Source of the DNA: Protostelium mycophagum
Taxonomy: Eukaryota > Evosea > Variosea > Protosteliida > Protosteliaceae
DNA length: 64,000 nt
Assembly: GCA_002081555.1 (NCBI GenBank)
Contig: MZNV01001118.1
Coordinates: forward strand, 1 to 64,000
Direction: 5' to 3'
In this document: positions 45,903-57,434 of the stretch, in pieces
How positions within the stretch are numbered: the stretch's first letter is position 1
Layout: every line of letters starts with the position of its first letter
Position numbers and translations under genes: made by a program
The notes under the pieces: generated by a model
Databases searched by the model: none
Seen by the model: only the letters and a program-made list of their open reading frames with translations
What the model was told of the DNA's origin: nothing

Positions 45903-46448
45903 TCAGAAAAGGGTTGAGAGGAATGCGACCAGGACGAAAGCAGCGGCGAGTCCATTGGCAGAGTTGGGGAAGCTGAGATTGCCGGCTACACATTCAGACT
46001 TCTGGGAATTGTTATCGTCCACAACACATTTGGAGTCCTTGATTGAGCATTGTTGGGAATACTTGACGGTGACCGCGGAGATGACACCTGAACAGTCTTT
46101 TGTAGAGAAGATGCTGGTGGTTTCGTCGTTGGCCTGAGGTACGGGAGAGAAGGCAGTTGCACTGATCACCATCTTGATGCCTCCAAAGCAATCAGTTTGA
46201 GGGAGTCTCGTAGCAGAGGCTGCTGCTCCTGAGCAATCTTTTGATTTGTAAATAGACGTGGTGGCAGTCTTCCCATCATTCACGGTCTTCATAGATCCAT
46301 CGTCTAGGAGGAGGCACAGGTTGTTGGTGACAGCAGTAGCATTCAGAGGTATTCCTTTGCAGTCAGGGGTATTGTAGAAGTATATCACGAAAGCGTCGGC
46401 ATTGACCAAAGCGATCAGACCGAGAAGGAGGGCGACTGTCTTGAACAT
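45903..46448 (-). CDS. Secreted cysteine-containing protein, likely GPI-anchored
   Basis: A single-exon gene of about 181 residues, unlike its intron-rich neighbours. It starts with a clear signal peptide (MFKTVALLLGLIALVNADAF). The mature part has two related units, YFYNTPDCKGIPLNAT and SIYKSKDCSGAAASAT, with a third (IFSTKDCSGVISAVT). Each has a strand-aromatic-x-DC(K/S)G pattern, suggesting an internally repeated small beta domain. The C-terminus is a small-residue cleavage site (SANG) followed by a hydrophobic tail (LAAAFVLVAFLSTLF) with no charged end, as in GPI signals. Function is unknown. An in-frame upstream ATG at 46496 would spoil the signal peptide, so 46448 is preferred. Confidence 0.72.
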   Translation of the reverse strand: MFKTVALLLGLIALVNADAFVIYFYNTPDCKGIPLNATAVTNNLCLLLDDGSMKTVNDGKTATTSIYKSKDCSGAAASATRLPQTDCFGGIKMVISATAFSPVPQANDETTSIFSTKDCSGVISAVTVKYSQQCSIKDSKCVVDDNNSQKSECVAGNLSFPNSANGLAAAFVLVAFLSTLF

Positions 46449-46877
46449 GGTTTTGTTTTGTTCTGGGGAAGGCTTGAGATCAAACTTCGCAGCCACTATT
46501 TCGAAACGAATTTTCGACTATTTTGGCAGTTGCGAGAAACCTTTTTGACATGCACGAGGGGAGGATGTCATCGATGTGGATGTCAGCATTTTAAGTATCT
46601 GTGGGCCGATATCACGTGCTGGTGAGGATACAGTGGAGCTCCAGTGATGACGCCCAAAGTGAAAGACCATGCCCATGGATCATTGGATGTATACGGTGGG
46701 ATCATTTGTGTCACATGGTCACAAACTTTGCTTGACAGATACAAAACCGTACAATACCCAAAATACTATGATGAAGGATGAGCAGCAAATGATGTTGTCA
46801 TACAGTTATCCGAAATCAATTCTGTCATTGAAAGTTTTGTATTTATGAAAAAATCACAATTGATCAAGTCGATTGTA
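46449..46877. other. Spacer, no confident gene
   Basis: Two short opposing frames overlap here. Forward: MTPKVKDHAHGSLDVYGG from about 46648. Reverse: MIPPYTSNDPWAWSFTLGV from about 46698. Both look somewhat coding-like, neither has a splice partner that I can defend, and they cannot both be real. Confidence 0.35.
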
Positions 46878-48079
46878 TTAATTTGGGTTCATGCCGTTAA
46901 ACATTCCGCCAAAAGCGCGTCTCCATGTGTCTATCCCTTCCTGAGAGAATCTGACCCCGATCTCATCTTGGTCTGTATTATTCATATCTTTGCCCGAAAA
47001 CCATAATATATATCATATTATGTATGGAAAGTGTTCAAAAGACTCACCCGCGTCCCAGCCCTTCTCGACACCAGCGATAAACTCCTCTTGGGTCAGCGCG
47101 TTGGGGTTTTTGGCCTGCCAAGTCATCAATGCGAAAGGGTGAGATCGTACCTTGGTGTAGACGGAATGATCTCCCTGGTGTTCTCGATGCAAGTTGGACT
47201 CCACAAGGGGAGGTGCGATTTCAATCACCTTCATACTTCAATACATCATCCAAGCGATGATGTGAAATTCTCATAGGCTGCAGTCGCATACTCTCACAAC
47301 GATTTCGACCATCTACAACGAGACTCACCCTAACATTCGTGTTCCTGAGTTGGTGTCTGAGGGTGAGACTGAAAGAGTGAACAAACGACTTTGTGCCACA
47401 GTAGACAGGTACAGGGGATATAGGGACAAAGGCGAGCCCGGAGCTAATGTTCTGAACGGAGCAATGCTTTCCAGACCTGTGAGAATAAATCTATTTTTAG
47501 AGTATTTTGAAATGCTGGGGGTTGTACGACTTTTGGCTTCCACAGTCATTTAGCTTCAGAATAAACAGTTATAAAAATTGGATGAGATCGGTGACTGACT
47601 TGAGGAAATAAGCGAGGAAAGCATTGGTCAATTGGACGAGACCGGTGATGTTGGTGTTGATCTCCTCCTCTATGTCGCTGTCTTTCACTGTCTCTGGCTT
47701 TGAGAAGTCTAAAGGCTTCTGCACTCCAGCGTTGTTGATCAAACAGTCCACCTTCAGTTTTTAATTTCTATTGCCAAACAGATGTTACCTCAGGATGTTC
47801 AGAGAAGATCTTGTCCACTGCTGCACGAATGGTGCCCAATTTGGACACATCCAACACGTAGTAACCGACAGCTCCAATTTCTTCCGCAGTTTGCTTCAAG
47901 TTGGATTCAGTCCTTCCAGCCAAGATGATCTTCTATCGTAAAATCAGAAAATGGACAAGACACCAAATAAAGTGTACGACCTTTCCCTTCTTGATAAGAG
48001 AGATGGCAAGTGCTCTGCCTAAACCTCCAGCACCTCCAGTCACCACAGCAGTGTTCCAGTCATACGCTCCAGAGCTCAT
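46878..48079 (-). CDS. DltE-like short-chain dehydrogenase
   Basis: NAD(P)-dependent oxidoreductase. The minus-strand start MSSGAYDWNTAVVTGGAGGL holds the TGxxxGxG cofactor motif. It is followed by KIILAGRTESNLKQTAEEIG and DCLINNAGVQKPLDF with the NNAG motif. The active-site exon reads SSGLAFVPISPVPVYCGTKS. This gives the catalytic serine and YxxxK (Y-C-G-T-K). The next exon has IEIAPPLVESNLHREHQGDH, typical of the DltE group, then ALTQEEFIAGVEKGWDAG and a C-terminal exon (EIGVRFSQEGIDTWRRAFGG). All catalytic residues are present. It has seven or so exons with short introns. Substrate unknown. Confidence 0.82.
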
Positions 48080-48699
48080 TTTTCTTGTTAATGATTCAAT
48101 CTAGTTGTTTGTATTTTTGTTGGATTGGTTTGTCGAAACGTGAAGACGGGATGAGGTGATAATCTCACCATCATACGTGTGTTTTACGTAATACGTAATT
48201 TGTAAGGATTCCTCATACCGTCGTTTCTCCAACTAATATTACGTAATACTCCGAAACTCCGATATGTCTTTGATCGTAATTATAATGAATACGTAATCAT
48301 GCTCATTCTACATGAGTCATTTTGATATGGTCTGAATCTTTTTAAAAGAATATGGGTCTGAAAAATCTAAAGACAGAGACACCAAGCACAAGCACACCAT
48401 TCGGTTTGCTTGAATGAACTAGTTAAGAAACAATCTGCTGTTACCAAAAAGTCGCTGATGCTGTTGATGTACACTGAAGAGTTTCCCCAGTTGTTATTTG
48501 GCTGGAGCAAAACTGTACATCCATGATCGCATGTTCTCTGATGTAGATTTTTATTTTGAATTGTGATTAACAACAGAACACAGAAATAGCCACGCCAGGG
48601 TGTCTGAATGTTATTTAAACGGTCAAACTTCCCGCGCTTAATATCTGCATTCAACTACAACTATTTAATTTTTAATTCCTGATCTGAGAAAGAATCAGC
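48080..48699. other. Divergent spacer
   Basis: 620 bp between the SDR (minus) and the Thg1-like gene (plus). Repeated TTACGTAAT/ATTACGTAA words occur at 48182-48300, for example acgtaatacgtaat. A 95-codon minus frame (48654-48367) lacks an ATG at its start and was not called. Confidence 0.5.
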
Positions 48700-50650
48700 A
48701 TGTTGAGGCATCGTTTGGTCCCTCTTCGACTGAATATCGTAACACTGCCAAGACCATTGGTATAGAAGAGATCATCAATTCATCTCATGTGATCCAGAAA
48801 TCTCCATTTTCAAGGCACATTTCGGTTTCATTTGGAAAGAGAGAACAATGGAATCCAATTGCAGAACAGATGAAAGTCTATGAGGCCAAACATGAGAGTA
48901 AACTGAGCGAAACAGAGCCTCACATGATGAGATTAGACGGGCACAGGTTTTCCAAGTTTGTGAAGGGATTTGACAAACCATTCGATGTCAGAAGTGAGCG
49001 ATTAGGTCTCAAAATCAAATATCTAAATCAAACAAAAAGAACAATAGCAGTGCTGAATGATTGTGGATCGATCATACTCGGAAGTTGATCTTCTTTAGTT
49101 CATTATGCGATGGTCCACACAACTGCCGACCTCTTGCATAAATTTTCTGCCGTCACAGCGTACACAGAAAGCGATGAAATCTCACTGATATTTCCCTCCC
49201 TCATTTCTGAAGACCCCTCATCTACAACTGCATCTACAAGAGAACCAGAAAAACCGAGGGTACATCCTTATGGCGGCAGAGTTTCTAAAATAATGACTTT
49301 GGCATCTGGTTATTGTTCAACACGATTCAATTTTCACATGAAAAACATCATCAAACCAGATGACGAGGTAAGATATCTCTGGTTATCTCTCATCAATATT
49401 TGAGATATCGCGGGTCGATCTGATACGTTTCTTTATAAGCCTCAAAAGATTTGTCAAAGAGGCAAAAAAATTGTCGCTTCACCTGCTTTTATTTGCGTTA
49501 GTAACCGTGAATTTCCACGGTATAGTACCGTGCATCGTCATCTCACCCGGCAATTTCAATCAGAAATTTCCAAAAAAATTCTGATACGTCACAGCTGTAC
49601 TCTAAGCTGGACAGCAAAGAGGCACATTTCGATTGTAGAATCTTCTCGCTGCCAACACAGTTTGACTGTGTCACAAATGTGAAATGGAGGATGTCCGATA
49701 GTGTCCGGAATAGTATCAGCAGGCTCGCACAGGCTCATTTCCCCCAGAGTAGACTGGCCGGGGTGTCTGGACCCAACGTGAGTTTTCCACGAAATTCCGG
49801 TGGAAATGGCGGGAAGATGATGTGGTTGTAGATGGTGGATATGGTGTCCAAAGAAATGAACATACAGTGGCAAGACATGCCAGGTATCCATTGAATTTTG
49901 TGATGACGAAAGGCTTTGCCGTTATATCTTTAATATTGTTTATGTTTTTGTAAGGCACTGCAAGCGGGCTCAAACCCTTGCCCGCACGGTGATTTCACGT
50001 CAGTTACCGCGAGTCGCGGTAAGGAATCGCGGTGCCTTGCTTGTTTCAAACAAAGAGATATCTGCAAGATCTTTGCAAATCTTCTGAGGATATTTCTGCG
50101 CCTTTTTACGGTTTCATACCGTACTCTTACACGGTTACTACCGTCTCTTTTTATAGTCTAAAGTTGCACCCGTTCTGATGGTCTTTCACATTTTGATGCA
50201 GATCCAATTGTAGATTGTCATTCGATAATGTGTAATCATGTAAACTCACATGCACAGAATGGTTCAAATCCGGTGTCATCGTAAAAAAGAAAGCACAGCT
50301 AAAGACAGGTCTGTACATCTCCTCTACATCGTTGTAGAATCTCACTCTTTCAGGGATTAATCAAAAGACGATGGAGGAAGTGGAGGTGATGAGGACGGTG
50401 CTGTCGAGCATGCCGGCGTCTGTGTTGGTTGAAAATACCATGGAGAGAAACAAAAACATGTTCTTTTTGAAAGTGAGTTTTTGGCGGGAGAATCACTGTC
50501 TACAACGTTGTAATGTGCTCGTGTTTTTTACCGTTGGCTGAGATGAAACAGGTGCTTGAGAAGGACTCACCATTTTATGACATTGCACAGGAGATCAAGA
50601 GAGGAGAAGAATTTCTATTAGAAGAGAAGGCGAATAATCGACCATCGTGA
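48700..50650 (+). CDS. Thg1-family 3'-5' RNA polymerase, mitochondrial-type leader
   Basis: Adds nucleotides to tRNA 5' ends in the 3'-5' direction. Exon 1 (MLRHRLVPLRLNIVTLPRPL) and the next (KSPFSRHISVSFGKREQWNP), joined by a 38-nt intron, give a basic, acid-free leader like a mitochondrial presequence. The catalytic core has MMRLDGHRFSKFVKGFDKPF (metal aspartate in RLDG) and AYTESDEISLIFP (second metal site, D-E). Later exons give VHPYGGRVSKIMTLASGYCS, AHFDCRIFSLPTQFDCVTNV and WRMSDSVRNSISRLAQAHF. After a long intron of about 370 nt come EWFKSGVIVKKKAQLKT and QKTMEEVEVMRTVLSSMPA, ending EEKANNRPS. In Dictyostelium and Acanthamoeba, Thg1-like proteins repair mitochondrial tRNA 5' ends. A similar job here is inferred from the leader. 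Confidence 0.78.
49883..50251 (+). repeat. Long palindrome-rich intron of the Thg1-like gene
   Basis: About 370 nt against a usual 40-60. It contains gcaagcgggc...gcccgcacgg, cagttaccgcgagtcgcggt, ttacggtttcataccgta and acggttactaccgt, all members of the TTACCG/CGGTAA family. A stem could form between aaggcact (about 49951) and cggtgcctt (about 50028). Confidence 0.5.
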
Positions 50651-50837
50651 AATAAAGAGACTGTTAACCTCGATCACTGCTAAATGTTTACATCTGTAGA
50701 GGTAGAGGGCAAATCTTTCTGAAGGTAGTTCAGTTGTTCTAGAGATGATCATGAAGAAAGAATCAAGGCGTTGATGAACATGACATGTCTATTCAAGTAT
50801 TGGAGCTGAAGGATCATCTAGATGGTACATTTGCCTC

Positions 50838-51286
50838 TCATTTTCCTCTGATCTTGGCTCCCAGAACTCTTTCCAACTTGTTCAGGATCTGTTGGTTTGG
50901 GATGGCCTTTCCAGACTCATACTCGTTGACTATTTGGGGCTTCTCGTTCATTTTCTGAAAGACAGTTAGATCTGCCACGATCTCAAAATGAAGGAAGTAC
51001 TCACTGTGGCAAGCTCCTTCTGGGTCCATCCCTTGGCCATTCTAGCTTGTTGGATCCTCTGGGCAACACTGTGAGAGACCTTGTTGTGAGACAACTCTTC
51101 TGTCTCATTCTCGATCTTGGCGGCATTGGAAGGTCCGCTGGCAGTCGATTTGTTTGTTCCTGCAGCGAACTTCTTTACAGTGTCTATGGCCATGCCGTTC
51201 TGTTGGGCCATTCTTAAGGCATCATCGTTGTCTTTTGGCTTTGTGGTCTTCTTACCAAGGACGACGGGGGCGTATTGGTTTTCCAT
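50838..51286 (-). CDS. MBF1: Multiprotein bridging factor 1
   Basis: Transcriptional coactivator that bridges TBP and activators; it is also linked to ribosome quality control. The minus-strand start at 51286 is [20 protein letters not shown]. It has the conserved basic N-terminal part, then [20 protein letters not shown]. After a 52-nt intron comes [20 protein letters not shown] followed by [17 protein letters not shown]. This is the complete Cro/C1-type helix-turn-helix and the conserved C-terminus (about 130 residues in all, the normal length). Gene symbol by clear homology. Confidence 0.92.
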
Positions 51287-51709
51287 TCTGTTTTGATGTG
51301 GTTACTGTTTCGGTGTCTTGTTTTTGTGATGGACTCACACAGCTTGACGTCACTCGCAGTTTTCAGGCTTCGCCGAAATTCAGCGAATGCGTGGCTGGAA
51401 TCGTTTCTTGGAGAGGAACAGAAAAAACGAGGATCCTCCATATTCTGTAGAATAACAATGTCTTCCAACTTCTTTAACAACGAAAGGACAACAACTCAAC
51501 CCTTCCTGGGGTGATTCACCTGGTGATCCACAACAAATCATGTACAAACAAAGACCTGAAATTTGTCGACGAGCAACAGGGATTAAGATCAGGTTTCTCG
51601 GTTGCGAAGTATACCAAAAAAATTACATCAAGACACAAAAAGATCAACACAGGCTCCGAGCAGTTACCCGTTTGTTTGCGACTTAGTTTACTTTTCCTTT
51701 ATTCTAATA
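51287..51709. other. Spacer, no confident gene
   Basis: About 420 bp between the MBF1 start and the LITAF gene end. A short forward start (MSSNFFNNERTTTQPFLG at 51460) cannot be extended into a credible protein. Its apparent continuation through 51730-51860 is the antisense of the LITAF gene. Confidence 0.4.
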
Positions 51710-52208
51710 TCACATGCGACTCTTTCTTCCCACAACAGCGTGGCAATTTGGACAGAGATGGACAGGATCCTTCAGATTGTCCATGTAGAATGGAATGAGA
51801 CAGCATCCACAGATGCATCCGAAGAAACACAGGATGCCTTCAAGGATGAGACATCGTGAAGATTGTTTCGATTAATTTACCTGCGGCGAGCCAAGTTAGA
51901 GTTCCAGTTTCATAATGAACATGAGTAACAATGTTTGCATTGCAGTATTGGCATATATGTCGTTGAGGACTGCATAAGCAGTCAGATACTTAGCATGTCT
52001 ATGTTTTGATATCATGCTGATAGTGATTGATTTGACAATTGAACCGAAAGCAGAGTGTTACTCACAGCTCTCCCCATCTTAGCAAAGAATCATACGGACA
52101 GCCGATTGGAGCTGAAGGTGCCGGTTGGACATAGGTGTAGGTTGTTTGTTGAAGAAGTGGTTGAGTGGGTGAATTATATACTACTGGTGGGGGTGGTCCT
52201 GGTTGCAT
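51710..52208 (-). CDS. LITAF-domain (SIMPLE-like) protein
   Basis: Small membrane-associated zinc protein of late endosomes. The minus-strand start is MQPGPPPPVVYNSPTQPLLQ, a proline- and tyrosine-rich tail with PPxxY-like motifs. After the first intron come ICQYCNANIVTHVHYETGTL and TWLAAG, and after a second one ILCFFGCICGCCLIPFYMDN and LKDPVHLCPNCHAVVG. The CxxC at each end binds one zinc and the hydrophobic HxCxxxx segment inserts into the membrane, as in the LITAF family. The sequence ends at 51710. Antisense frames in this stretch look coding but are shadows. Confidence 0.88.
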
Positions 52209-52535
52209 TTTCTTTGTTGTTGTCCGAATGAGAAATGAAAGAATCGGGTTTTGCGCAGAATGTCAAATGACTCCTTTTTCCCTCCTTATTTTCACCGCAG
52301 AATCATGCTAGCTTGTTCACTTTCACAAAGCTGTCTAGTTCGAAATCCGAAAAGTTGTTAAGTCGAAGAGAGGCACCAAAGCTAGAAGTCACGTTGCCTT
52401 CATTTCTATCAAAAACAGCTGGCAATAAATGCACCAAGAACTAATCAGCCTCATAGTCAATCGTATAGAAGATCAAGCTACGTTTCCCGCGCATTCTGTT
52501 ACTAGCCGTTGAGATCGGGTGATCTCACTTTTACT
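52209..52535. promoter_or_regulatory. Bidirectional promoter gap
   Basis: 327 bp between divergent genes LITAF (minus) and a coiled-coil gene (plus). No frame or repeat of note was seen; promoter role is from position only. Confidence 0.4.
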
Positions 52536-54658
52536 GATGGCCGAGGATCTCACTCACAGCTTCTTGAATGACCTCCACCTGACGCCTTCTCACTCTAGCT
52601 TCAACCGGTCTCGTTCTTACCGGAATGAGGAGGACCCAAAGACGGTCGTTTTTAATGTCTTTAATGGACAAGATGATTTAAGAGCAGAAAGAAGACAGAC
52701 ACAATCAGATTTTCCACTATCTTACAGCTCAATACCTCCCGCCTTAACTGTCAATGACCTGCCTTCACATTCCTACACGTTAAATAATAATGCCCTTAGA
52801 GGTGGAAAACCCGTGTTCAATGTCATTTCTGAGAATATCAGGCTCTGGACATTTGTGGGATGATCGTGAGATGTCGCCCAGGAGAAGCAGAACTTCGACA
52901 AGGCTGTACAGCCCGCCTCAAGGTGTGTTGTCTTCATCATATTGTGCTTCTGTTCATCTAATTTGTCAGCTCAAGAACAATTACCACCACCGATCATCAC
53001 AAGCCAAAGGACGAGACAAAATGTGGATTTTTCCGACATCATCAGGACGAAAGAACAAGAGATTTCCAGACTCAACAAAGTGCATCGTCTCTATCAATAT
53101 TTTGTTATTTTATGATTTTATTATTATGCTGAAATTTAATTCAATATATGCTGCAATTCAGCTGACATTAACCCAACGATAGACATTGAAAGAGATGGAT
53201 GAGCAATATATGTTGAGCGAACAGAAACTACGAGACCAGAGTACTTAACTATCTTGTCGATAAGGCATCTGACAAGCGCAGTAACTGCACTAGACAGTCA
53301 CCTTCAAGTCCAAAGAGCAGAGATAGAGAACAAAATCACAAGACGTTATAACGAACAGCTCGCACTTGTACAGCAAGAGTTAGTTTTTTGAAGTGTACCT
53401 AAATGATAAATTTCAGGCATCAAGATTCACTCGCAGCAATGCGGGAAATTCACGAAAAAGATATTTCAGTGATAAATCAATGGTGTCAGGAGAAGGTATA
53501 ACTTGGTTGATTTTTAAATATTGTGCTCGTTGCTTCAGGCCGAATATTCCGATAAAATTCAGCGAAAAAGAATTGAAATTAGATTTCGTAGATCAAGAGC
53601 GTGGAGGCAAATAGAGAGGCCATCATGAGCGACACCATAGCGCAACATCAACAGCAAATCCAAATCATGAATCAAAGACACGACAGCGTGATACAACAGT
53701 ACACACAAAAGGTATGAAAATATAATTGATATGGACGCGAATGATGATAAAATTACAGTTAAATATGTTTCAACAATTGCTACATCAAGAATCGACTAAG
53801 CTGGCAGAAGCTCGTGCGGAACTCGCTCAAACGACGAAATCAAAAACAAATGGTGACGTCCATCTGCAAACCTTCTATCATCTGATTTTACATAGATTTA
53901 ATTCAATATCAATCAAAGTTATCCAATATATATACGCAAATGGAGAGCAGAGACGCACAAAATCAATCAATGGTGATTCAATTCTTCATAATTTATTTTA
54001 AACTCTGACTCAAACTTTTCGCAGCTGGACAGAGCGGCGGGAGAAATTGAAGCTATCAAACGAAAATGTGCGGCAGATCTGAATGCCTCGAAGCAAAGAC
54101 ATCAAGTGAATAATTTGATGATAGTCAAACTGGAGAGATAGAGAATTTACCATTTCATAGAGTGAGATAGACATGCAAGAAACAAGGTTGGCGAGGGCTA
54201 ACCAAATGAACGACCAACTCAGAGACAGTTTAGAACATGCAAAATCAAAAGTGAGTCACATCTTCAACATTGAAGATGCTGATGCTAATTTTAGATTTTG
54301 GAATTAGAGAGCCGGATAAAGATGGACCAAAAGGTGACTTGATTTTTTTTTCAAAATTGAACTCGACAGAATGTACAAAAAACCAATCAATTGATGGAGA
54401 GAAACCAACAACTAGACGCCGAAAACATTTTATTACAATCTGAATTAGACCTACTCAACAAAGACTACAAGAGGGTCAAGCAAGAAGGTACTCTTGACAT
54501 TTCCATGACACCTGTGTCATCTTGACATGTGACACTGACATATGACAGCGAGTATGTACCACCATGAATTGTCCCGTTTGGACACGATGATCTACGGGAA
54601 ATCTTCAAAACGAAAAAACAATCCTCTGTCCCAAGAAAAACCGACTCGAAATAAATAA
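52536..54658 (+). CDS. Coiled-coil protein, possibly centrosomal
   Basis: The start at 52536 (MAEDLTHSFLNDLHLTPSHS) gives a polar, serine-rich N-terminal part (about 100 residues). Then there are many short exons that are almost all coiled coil: IITSQRTRQNVDFSDIIRTK, RAEIENKITRRYNEQLALVQ, AIMSDTIAQHQQQIQIMNQR, HQESTKLAEARAELAQTTKS, EIDMQETRLARANQMNDQLR, NQLMERNQQLDAENILLQS and ELDLLNKDYKRVKQE. The C-terminal ending (YHHELSRLDTMIYGKSSKRK) is a conserved-looking short motif after the coil. Similar architecture is common in centrosome and cilium proteins, but no orthologue was identified. The gene ends 34 bp from the convergent minus gene. Confidence 0.62.
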
Positions 54659-54692
54659 AAACTATTTATCTCCATTTTTACAACGATGTAGA

Positions 54693-57434
54693 TCACGGCA
54701 GCTGGTTTTTCCGTGGGATCTCGGTTTTGCACCACACTTCTATGACAGTTTGGATCTCGTTTTCGAAACGGACGAAACGGCTGATGATCAGCCCAGTGAT
54801 GGGAACGATATCCTTCTCTACAATCTGCCAAAATGAGATTTCTATTGAATAAAATTATTTTTTTTCATAAAATAAAACAGTAATAGAATATTCTACTTTG
54901 TCGGGGGAATTTTCTAAAAGCATCATCCTCTCGACATATTTCAGATCAGAGATCAACTTGTTCATCTTGTTCCATAGTGCTTCATACTGCGGCCATTTCC
55001 TCTCATAATCGGCATCATTACGAAATGACTCTTCATCATTTTCTCGCATCTTCTCTGCAGTCATCTGAAATGCATCAGATGTGAAGATTTCCCGTGATCG
55101 TTGCAACATAACAGAGGCTCTAGCTAAATCAAGATGTTGTGAGATTTTTTCATGTACAGAAAATAGACTTGGCGAAGCCGCAAAGACATATGACTTGTTG
55201 CTATGGCGATTTATATATGATAAGATATTTACCATTAAGACTTGTTCCATCTCTGCGACGGTGATGCTGAGATCGTCTTTCATATCGAGATGATCGAGCA
55301 GAATGTATTTGCATGATGTGACATATTCATCCAATACCGGAAGTATTATACGTCTTAATTCTTGTATCAGGATCCCCGTCTGAACATTATCAGATCACAT
55401 CATGAAAATGAGATGACATCAACCGACATCATGTTGAACCTGCAGCAGAGCTGCAGACAAGATAGTCAAATCCATCTTGCACGTCTAAAATACACATAGA
55501 GAGGCCACCCAAACATCACGAACCGTCTCTACACGAGCAAAACAAAACAAATAAATTCACCCCCGCAGCAATCTCGCCCTCTTTGCCTGATTTTACATTG
55601 GAAGATCTCATGGACTTTAGACTTGTACCCCTGACTCTTCTCTCTTGCTGCATCGCGTTGAAGGATGATAAGACTGACTGGATCAGTTGTAGATTGCTCC
55701 TCACTTTGGACATGTCCTCCGGTTGCCTTTCTGCGAGATTTCAGAGAGATTTCACCGAGTTTTCGTCGACATCGATGAAAATTCATGGAAAATACGGGGA
55801 GATCACATCTACAACTCGCCTATGTAATCTGGAGGTATCGCGCTGTGGTCATAATGGATCTGCTTCAGGAACGCGTCCACTTCTTCTCTTATCAAGGTGA
55901 GCCACCAGTCGGTCAGCTCATTCTTTCTAGCACCAGAGATGATCCTTCTACACAATATGTCGAGATGTTCACGAGCTCCGTTGCAGATGCTGAGGTAGAG
56001 CTATAGTTGTCAGTCTTTGCTCTTGTGTCATTTTGGCAGGTGTGTTTGCCACAGGGCTTCACTCTGATTAATGGGTTTAGGGTTTTAATAAATTTCTGAC
56101 GATCAGATTATTTTGGTTTATTTTTAAACGGGAAATTCAAGTTTTATTTCCAACCATAATTAAATATTTTAAAAACATATCATATATTACCCGCAGACAC
56201 GAATTTGTACGATTTTCAAAATGAAAAATTAATTGCGGTAACTACCGCTCTGTTGCTATGAGTGACACGTTATGTTACCGTGTATCGTATGGCAACAGGT
56301 GAGATGTACAAATGCGTGTCCGCGGGTGATATAATAATAAAATACCCAAAGAGCCAATAAAACCATCAAAAAATGACCTGGAGTCTGCCTTTGATGATGC
56401 TGTCCTCCGCTTGATGAATCCTGAATTGTGTGACAGAAAATGTTTTTCTGGGCAGAAAGAACGGTTGTAGATCGATGGTGTCCTCAAAGGCTTGGAGCAT
56501 GTCTTTGGTGCCTTCTGTGACTCTGTCTTTCAACTGAAAACTCGTCGGGATTTCGGGGTGAACTCGGGAAATATACTGGAAATCTCTTACCTCTTGTGGG
56601 ATGTCTTTGACAGTCGATGTCAATTTTTCTGAAGCTCTTTTGAGGCACTACAACGTTTCAAAATTTTACGACGAGATTTTTCACCGAAATCTCACCCCGA
56701 TGTCTTTTATAGTCACGTGATTATCGTTCCAGGAATTGAGGCATTCCAGTGTTGGAATAATCTCAGCCTCCACCAAATATTCTGTACATATTTTTTTAAT
56801 AGCATTGTTCATTCTGTCCGCGAGTTGTAGTGTGGGGTCAGACACCAGCCTGTCAATCCTCTTGGGGTCGCTGAAATCCAACTGTCATATTTGAATTTTA
56901 AAATCGGGAAATGGCGGGAAAATCACTTGAAGGGAAATGATGGAGCGGGTGATGTGTACATTTTGAGACAATATTTGATCATAGTTAAGATCTAAAAATA
57001 GACTAGTTTCACCTCTATATGTGCTGATATAAATACAATATCCCCACAGGGTACAGTGACTAATCTCTCCTCCCTTGGAGAAAGAAAAACTTGACATTCG
57101 TCCCCACTCTATAAAAATTTTATTTTAAAATAAATTATTTTATTTTATTTTTATTTTAAATTAAATTTATTCTGCGAAAAATTCGAAAATAAATTATTCT
57201 GAAATTACGAATAATAAAAAAGAATCACACCTCGGACCAATATCTCCCAAATACGTATCTGACGTCATCATGTGACATGTGTGGGGTCAAAGTATATACA
57301 GAGGAAAGTGTAGAGGAGCTCGGGGACAGGCATATAGTGGGCCCGGATTTCACAGTGAAATGTACAGCTATTTTTAGATCAGGTAATTGGTCCGCTTTCA
57401 ATTGTGGTTGAGGCAATGTTGCCATTATATGCAT
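54693..57434 (-). CDS. Unrecognised multi-exon protein
   Basis: The minus-strand start at 57434 (MHIMATLPQPQLKADQLPDL) leads to a beta-rich N-terminus (IAVHFTVKSGPTICLSPSSS, VRYVFGRYWSE). A second exon reads SGDECQVFLSPRERLVTVPC. Helical exons follow: PKRIDRLVSDPTLQLADRMN, YLVEAEIIPTLECLNSWNDN, VKDIPQEVRDFQYISRVHPE, VRSNLQLIQSVLSSFNAMQQ, DEYVTSCKYILLDHLDMKDD and KISQHLDLARASVMLQRSRE. It ends FENEIQTVIEVWCKTEIPRK. The overall pattern is an N-terminal beta domain and a long helical stalk, about 600 residues. I could not assign a family. A vesicle-tethering or cytoskeletal role would be speculation. Confidence 0.6.

Noticed and set aside
46640-46780. Opposed short frames (MTPKVKDHAHGSLDVYGG and MIPPYTSNDPWAWSFTLGV)
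   Set aside because: They overlap and cannot both be coding; neither matches a family that I can name.
48367-48654. 95-codon minus frame between the SDR and Thg1-like genes
   Set aside because: It begins at TTG, not ATG, and shows no domain or splice partner.
50255-50285. tRNA-like word ggttcaaatcc
   Set aside because: It lies in a coding exon of the Thg1-like gene and no cloverleaf arms surround it.
51475-51859. Forward frames that look like a small protein (VAIWTEMDRILQIVHVEWNE)
   Set aside because: The reverse strand encodes a clear LITAF domain here, so the forward frame is a shadow.
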